NCBI GenBank assembly: GCA_003988855.1
Contig: QYAI01000035.1
Coordinates: 248,001-312,000 of the forward strand
DNA length: 64,000 nt
Reading direction: 5' to 3'
From: Arachnopeziza araneosa
Lineage: Eukaryota; Ascomycota; Leotiomycetes; Helotiales; Arachnopezizaceae
Both the position numbers and the translations under genes were made by a program. Each line of letters begins with the position of its first letter. Within the stretch, counting starts at the first letter, position 1. Below, piece by piece: positions 58,827 to 64,000 of this stretch. The notes under the pieces are model-generated. The model was not told where the DNA came from and made no database searches. It was given only the letters and a program-made list of their open reading frames with translations.

Positions 58827-60192
58827 GATTGCGGAGATGTTCTTGAGGAGTGAGGAGAGGCTGACGACAGCGCTCAAAGAAGTCGAAGCTTCCCCTAAAT
58901 TCCCTCCAAGCCTGTGTAATTGTCGCAGTCCGGTAAAGAAAGACGAAAAGAAGTCGCAATGGTATTAAAATGATAACATTGAAGCCGAAAGGAGGCCGGT
59001 GGACATGTGGCCAAGGTTGGTTGCAGAGAGCAAGCAGGTCAGGGGGAGACGAAGTTGTGTAGCCTCCTTTCTTTCGATAGAGCCAGATCGTCTCGCTTTT
59101 TTGACAGGGCAGCTTGTACACATGCCAAATTTAGATTTCCGAGAGCACGCCTGATAAATACCTACCTGTCTGCAAAGCCTGCGAATATCAGGCTCAATTC
59201 ACTTTCACTCTACATACTGATTTGATCAAATTTATTATTAATCAACGCTTCATAGCACACCCGAAGAATACCTACCATTTTGCCAGAAATCCAAGTGTAG
59301 AGAAGGTGACAGGGGCGAGTCGATCCGCAAGGCTGAAAGAGCTTGGAGCTTACCAAAAGACCGTGAACGTCAATCATATTGGTGATAAATTCTCAAGGGG
59401 ATGATTGTCATATCTACATGGGCATTAAACCTATTCGAAGAAGACCTCGTTTGAAAGAACTTTCTATACACTATTATACGATTTTCACGTGCTTCGATTG
59501 ATATTTGACAAGCAAATTTCAGCACCAGGGAAGCAAGCCTCTGGGACGAATTTCGTATTTTACTAGAATTTGCCAGAATGAAGAACCGTAATGATGCGAT
59601 GACTTCTTGAGCATGAGCTGGGACGTGTCTGGTAAGATGATTGATGTGGTTGGCAGCAATCACTCAGCCCAGAATGGTGTAACTTTTCAGGCTAGCCCAG
59701 TCTTGAAGCCTTCTGCTGAAAAAATACAGATTCTGACTACTGAGGATTGATATAATGATGTTTCTTACCTCTCGCTGACCCATGATGGCCAATCCTGCCT
59801 GCACCATAACTGTCGAGCTCTAAGACTGAAGGCTAGATTGAGGCTATGATTCTCCAAGATCAGGATAACCCTGATCAATCACATACTATATGCGCTCAGG
59901 TTTGTTTCACACGTAACAGTAGCTCGCATTTGAGGAACTCTATCTTCAGTGCCATTCCTGATATATGCCGAGGACAGCATTTAGCTCGTTCACTTGAAAT
60001 TGAGTGTCACTCAGATTTGAGGGAAAAGGTCTCAATTTTCTTTATCTTGCGTGGTGTCTAGGAGTGAAGCAGCTTAAAATGGAGCATAAAGTATCAAAGG
60101 AATCGAAAAAATCGAGTTTCGGAACGACCATATCTACAGAGAAGCCCGACGGGTCCGCCTTGCCATACACTCCGTCACTCTTAGAAACATCT
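58827..60192. other. intergenic, 1.4 kb
   Basis: Promoter of the PMT gene and 3' region of the small mitochondrial gene. The small ORFs show no motif. Confidence 0.5.
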
Positions 60193-60864
60193 CTAGTATC
60201 CATCCTTGCCCCATTTATTGTATTTTTCGTGCAACTCCTAAACATATGTCTTATCAATATCGTTCTCTATAGAGGTGGGAAACTCGACCCGGGCAGAGCC
60301 ATTGGTCTCAAAGATGTCCTCAGAAAGGATGGAAATCGAAGATGGTGTGCTATTCGTACCTTTGGTAGGTTGACATTTGGCACAATCACACTGTGCAAGG
60401 CGCTGGGGGCATCCTTGGGAGGATTCTTTGGGTTGCCACCTGGATGGTACCTGAGTCATTGGTGAGCCTCATCACTTCCGCAAAGAACTGGAAACTCTCA
60501 GGACATACTGGTACTTATAGTCCGCTCTGGCTTTATCTCCCTCGGACGCCGAACTCTCCCACGGCATCCCACCACCAGCAATGTGAACCTTTGATTCGGA
60601 GGTTGATGACGTGGGTTTGCGGCCTGTAAGAGTCAATTGGGCTGGGCTAACATAGCAGTGAGCTGAAATAGGTACCGAAGTAGAATCCAGCGAGTCCGAA
60701 AGCTCCAGCCATGACACCAAAGAGGACCTGAAAGTGGCATGTTAGCTATGTGCAGGAGCAATTAGTGACGTCCGTACGTAGAGTTCGGGGTCTCTCTTGG
60801 CTCCTTTGTTCAAGACATGAGTCTCTGCAGCCTTGGTAGCAGCTCGAATCAGTGTTGGTCTCAT
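60193..60864 (-). CDS. small mitochondrial single-pass membrane protein, five exons
   Basis: Exons on the minus strand: 60864-60778, 60727-60676, 60623-60509, 60450-60360, 60237-60193; 129 residues, all joins in frame with good GT-AG sites. The N-terminus MRPTLIRAATKAAETHVLNK is Arg/Ala-rich like a mitochondrial signal. GAKRDPELYVLFGVMAGAFG, a membrane segment, leads to GFYFGRKPTSS. After a hydrophilic linker with MPWESS come YHPGGNPKNPPKDAPSALHS, VIVPNVNLPK and the end KELHEKYNKWGKDGY. I recognise the pattern as a conserved fungal mitochondrial inner-membrane-type small protein but cannot name it with confidence. More than half is intron, so no single ORF reveals it. Confidence 0.78.
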
Positions 60865-61693
60865 TTTGGTGGTTGGGGTTCTGATCTTTGGTGGAAGCTG
60901 TCGGATGCGATCAGATCATCAAGAGCTTGAACCAGAAGACTCTCGGTTGCTCGGTTATGTAATATCACGTTACTGGCAAGCTAGGCCGAGAATGAGGCGG
61001 GTTGTCCCATTTGCAACAGCACGACGAGTAGCTTCATGCAACGGACAGGCCAAGTGCATACAGAAAGAATCTTGTAAATTTCTAGCTAAGGGGGACCGAC
61101 GGCGACAACTCGCAAGTGACGTGTCGGCACCATACAGATGGACAGGACGAGCATCGCACCACCTTACCCATGTGCAGTGCTGTATTCTCTTTCGACATGC
61201 CTCCCTTCGATGACAGCTGCAAGCAGCACCGTCTGCTCCATCACGCCACATGAACAATCTGACGGACATTTTGGTACTTCTGATTCTTACTTACAGTACC
61301 CTTTCCAAAAAGGTACCGCTATCTCATGCATTGCCTCTGCCAATTTCCTGGGATTCAGCGTGATCCATGCGCCAGGCGGCCAATGGACCTTTTGGTGCAC
61401 AATGCAGGCGCTTTGGTAGGAAAACCCCCTGGCAAAAGAACTTGACAAAACCAAGTTCTCAGATCCCCTTGGAACGCACCACCACCACCACCACACCTGT
61501 ACAATAAATACTTCAATTCTCTTCGACCACATACCACTTATCTAATTACCCCTTCAGCTCTTCTGCTTCCTCCCTCGTCATCTATTTCAACGCCCACTGC
61601 CGCACCGGTCGATCCCGAGTTCTATCACATCTGAGGCATGTTTTGAGACAGGAAAGATAGTTTGCGCGAGTCGGCGGCCCTTCATCGCCCATC
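60865..61693. promoter_or_regulatory. divergent promoter region, 829 bp
   Basis: This separates the small mitochondrial gene (minus) from the DHHC gene (plus). It contains a (CAC)6 stretch near 61478-61495 and a pyrimidine-rich leader just upstream of 61694. No additional gene was recognised. Confidence 0.5.
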
Positions 61694-63742
61694 ATGGCAT
61701 CTCAAGGTATGCCTATGAGTATCTCTCACTCGACAAATATTGATCCAGCATCGAATCCACACGGTGCTGACGTGGAAGGCGATGCCGCGAGTGTGCTGTC
61801 ATCACGGATGACGGATATTGCTTCAGAAGATGGGAGAGAGACACCAGCGGAGGGTGATCTGACGAGGAACACATCTACACGACGCTCTACACAGAGGCGC
61901 AGTATACAAACAAGTGGCTCGAGGCCGGAAACCGGTGTCACAGCTATCTCTGCTCAGCGCGGCGCATGGAATCAAGCACCGACATCTCGAAAAGGCTTCG
62001 CTCCTACCCACACTGCGCAGCGGAGTAGCGTGTCTGCTACGAGACCGACGAGTTCCGCGAGCAAGACGCATGTCCCGTCGCTCACCTCGCACGCCTTCTT
62101 TCGCCCCATGTCCTCTCAACGCTTACAGGCACAGCGAGGTGGGCCTCTTAAGCCTCCCCCGAGGAAACCACAGCCCATGAGCGAAACTGGTAATGGATTA
62201 GGACGTGTTCAGAATGTCAGCTTGAATCAGGCTCTGGCACAAGGAGAGAGTGCAAAGGATGCTGCCAATGCGTTACGACCTGTGTCAACGGGAACAGAGA
62301 TGACCGAGCAAGAGATTGTGGACAGAATGACTGCCAATGCAAGCCCAACTCACGATCACCCCCAAGCAGGAAGTGTTACGGATAGTGTTCGCCCTCTGCA
62401 GGGAAATATTGGCAATTCCAAAGGGCTCAGTGTGCACATAGACAAGCCTTACAAAAACGGGAATGGGATACCAACCCCTTCGAAGTCTCCTCGGTCTTTT
62501 CGATCTAGTTTTCTACTTCCGTCTCGAGCTGATCAAGTTGGTAACAGCCCAAATCGGGGCACCCACGGACGTGAAAAGTTGTCTTCGGTTGCTTCATCCC
62601 CAGGGTTGGCCCCAGCTGACGCTTCCAAAAACCCTCTCAGCTCCAAATTAGGGAGTAACTACGAATACTTTACCGGCAACACTGTTTTCTGCTGGGGTGG
62701 CCGTCTTCAGAATACTCGACATCGTCCTATCAACATTGCCACAGGCATGTTTGTACTAGTACCCAGCGTCCTTTTCTTTGTGTTTTCAGCACCTTGGCTG
62801 TGGCACAACATTTCACCCGCGATACCCATTGTTTATGCTTATACTTTCTACATTTGCTTTTCGTCCTTTATCCACGCCTCAGTTTCTGATCCAGGGGTGA
62901 GTCCATATCCTTCTCCATTCTCATATGACAACTAATTTCCATAGATACTTCCCCGAAATCTTCACCCCATGCCCCCCGTAGAAGAGAACGAAGATCCTCT
63001 TCGATTAGCACCTCCAATGAATGATTGGACGATGATCAAGTCCGCAACTTCAGCTACAGCAGCCATGGAAGTGCCCACTAAATATTGCAAGACGTGCAAC
63101 ATCTGGCGACCAGCTCGTGGACATCATTGCCGCATCTGCGACAATTGTATCGAGACCCAAGACCATCACTGCGTATGGCTCAATAACTGCGTTGGCCGCC
63201 GCAACTATCGCTACTTCTTCACATTCGTTACTGGCTCGACCATTCTGGGCATGTATCTTCTCGCGACGAGCCTTGCTCAGATTCTTGTCTACATGAACAG
63301 ACAGCACATATCATTTGGTGCCTCGATTTCTCACTTTCGCATCCCCTTTGCAATGTTTATCTACGGGGTTCTTGCCACCCCTTACCCAGCTGCCTTGATG
63401 GTATATCACCTGTTCCTCATGGGCCGTGGCGAAACAACACGGGAGTATTTGAACTCCCATAAGTTTCTCAAGAAGGACCGTCACCGACCTTTTACTCAAG
63501 GTAGTGTCTTCAAGAACTGGATTGTTGTCCTCTGCCGGCCCAGACCACCAACCTACCTGAACCTGAAGCGTAAATATGAAGAAGGGGATCAGCGCTTTGG
63601 CGAGAGGAAAGGGAAACGAACGGCACCACTCACAAAGGAGGCACAGGGTGGTCATGGAGCCGCGATGGAGATGCAGGCTGTCAATGCTCATGAAACGGGA
63701 TTTCAGGGCCCGGCAGCCTTGAGAGGCGTCGGTGAACCTTGA
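61694..63742 (+). CDS. ERF2: DHHC protein S-acyltransferase, ERF2-like
   Basis: ERF2 with Erf4 palmitoylates Ras and other proteins at the ER/Golgi. Two exons (61694-62896, 62945-63742; intron 48 nt) give 666 residues. The first 320 residues are Ser/Thr/Pro-rich and disordered, typical of ERF2 in filamentous fungi. Four membrane segments follow in the family order, with the cysteine-rich domain between TM2 and TM3: KYCKTCNIWRPARGHHCRIC, then IETQDHHCVWLNNCVGRRNY with the catalytic DHHC cysteine. TM1 is FVLVPSVLFFVFSAPWLW. The splice join SDPG-ILPRNLHP is conserved among these enzymes. After TM4 comes TTREYLNSHKF, matching the TTxE motif. Substrates might include Ras-like or Rac proteins, by inference. 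Confidence 0.9.
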
Positions 63743-64000
63743 TGGCTATTTTGGTTTTTAATTACTTTCTATTACTTATGTCTATGCATTTTAGCGATCG
63801 AGTCTGTGTCAGTTCTCCAATGGAGGGGGCGAAAAGAAGGTTCTGTTTAGGCATCATATGTTCTATACCATGCCTGGTTTGGGTAATGTTTCTAACGACT
63901 TCTTGAGAGCGAGTTGTCTACTTGATGCCGGTCAGGCTGTCTTTGTATCAAAAGTAAAGAGAGACTTATATAATCTTATTGGCAGAGTACCGTAGAGATT
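63743..64000. other. 3' UTR and window end
   Basis: This is DNA after the DHHC gene. I see no further gene start before the window ends. Confidence 0.5.

Noticed and set aside
60004..60465. Plus-strand ORF with two hydrophobic stretches
   Set aside because: It lies wholly opposite exons 4-5 and introns of the minus-strand 129-residue gene, whose splice joins give a coherent protein; the plus-strand composition is a shadow of it.
1..64000. Transposons, CRISPR arrays, tRNA or rRNA genes
   Set aside because: No transposase or reverse-transcriptase motifs, terminal repeats, spaced direct repeats, or tRNA box A/B with cloverleaf were seen by eye. A tRNAscan or repeat-library search would be decisive.

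Overview
The window is nuclear DNA of a filamentous ascomycete (Pezizomycotina). The evidence is the gene content (NCA2, SEC4, AFG2, PSY2, RAC1, a PMT mannosyltransferase, a DHHC acyltransferase, a Zn2Cys6 factor, a fungal caleosin and a DUF7704 membrane protein), mostly short introns of 45-60 nt with CTAAC-like branch points, and compact genes on both strands. The gene set looks Leotiomycete-like, but the sequence alone does not settle the class. I see no intact transposon, rRNA, tRNA or CRISPR array.

Layout. 1-11.4 kb is dense housekeeping: the 3' part of a PPR-type mitochondrial protein, NCA2, the exocytic Rab SEC4, a predicted mitochondrial protein, an AFG2-type AAA ATPase and a four-exon caleosin. 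11.4-18.8 kb is gene-poor, with one conserved hypothetical gene and simple repeats. 18.8-24.2 kb holds PSY2 (PP4 regulatory subunit 3, with a GC-AG intron) and an AflR-like Zn2Cys6 factor.

25.4-31.5 kb is a gene graveyard: a scrap of a beta-lactamase-like protein, a bacterial-looking nucleotidyltransferase split by one in-frame stop, a nearly full-length cytosolic-type alanyl-tRNA synthetase copy with about seven inactivating lesions, and a small gene whose likely 5' part is cut off by an in-frame TAA. Intact genes return at 33 kb: an M50B-like metalloprotease and an EI24-like membrane protein.

37.4-49.9 kb carries a secreted Ser/Thr-rich cysteine-module protein, an LEC14B/DCAF11-type WD40 protein (second GC-AG intron), RAC1, a NOP6-like RRM protein and an APH-fold kinase-like protein. 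50-53 kb is AT-rich and nearly empty apart from a DUF7704 gene with a 13-nt micro-exon. It is transcribed divergently from a protein with two telobox-type Myb domains. 55.8-63.7 kb holds a PMT1-type mannosyltransferase, a five-exon small mitochondrial protein hidden beneath a longer antisense ORF, and an ERF2-like DHHC palmitoyltransferase.

There is no operon logic. Common themes are secretion and polarity (SEC4, RAC1, PMT, DHHC), mitochondrial biogenesis (PPR, NCA2, two small predicted mitochondrial proteins) and ribosome biogenesis (AFG2, NOP6). All exon coordinates were built by hand from splice signals and reading-frame continuity.
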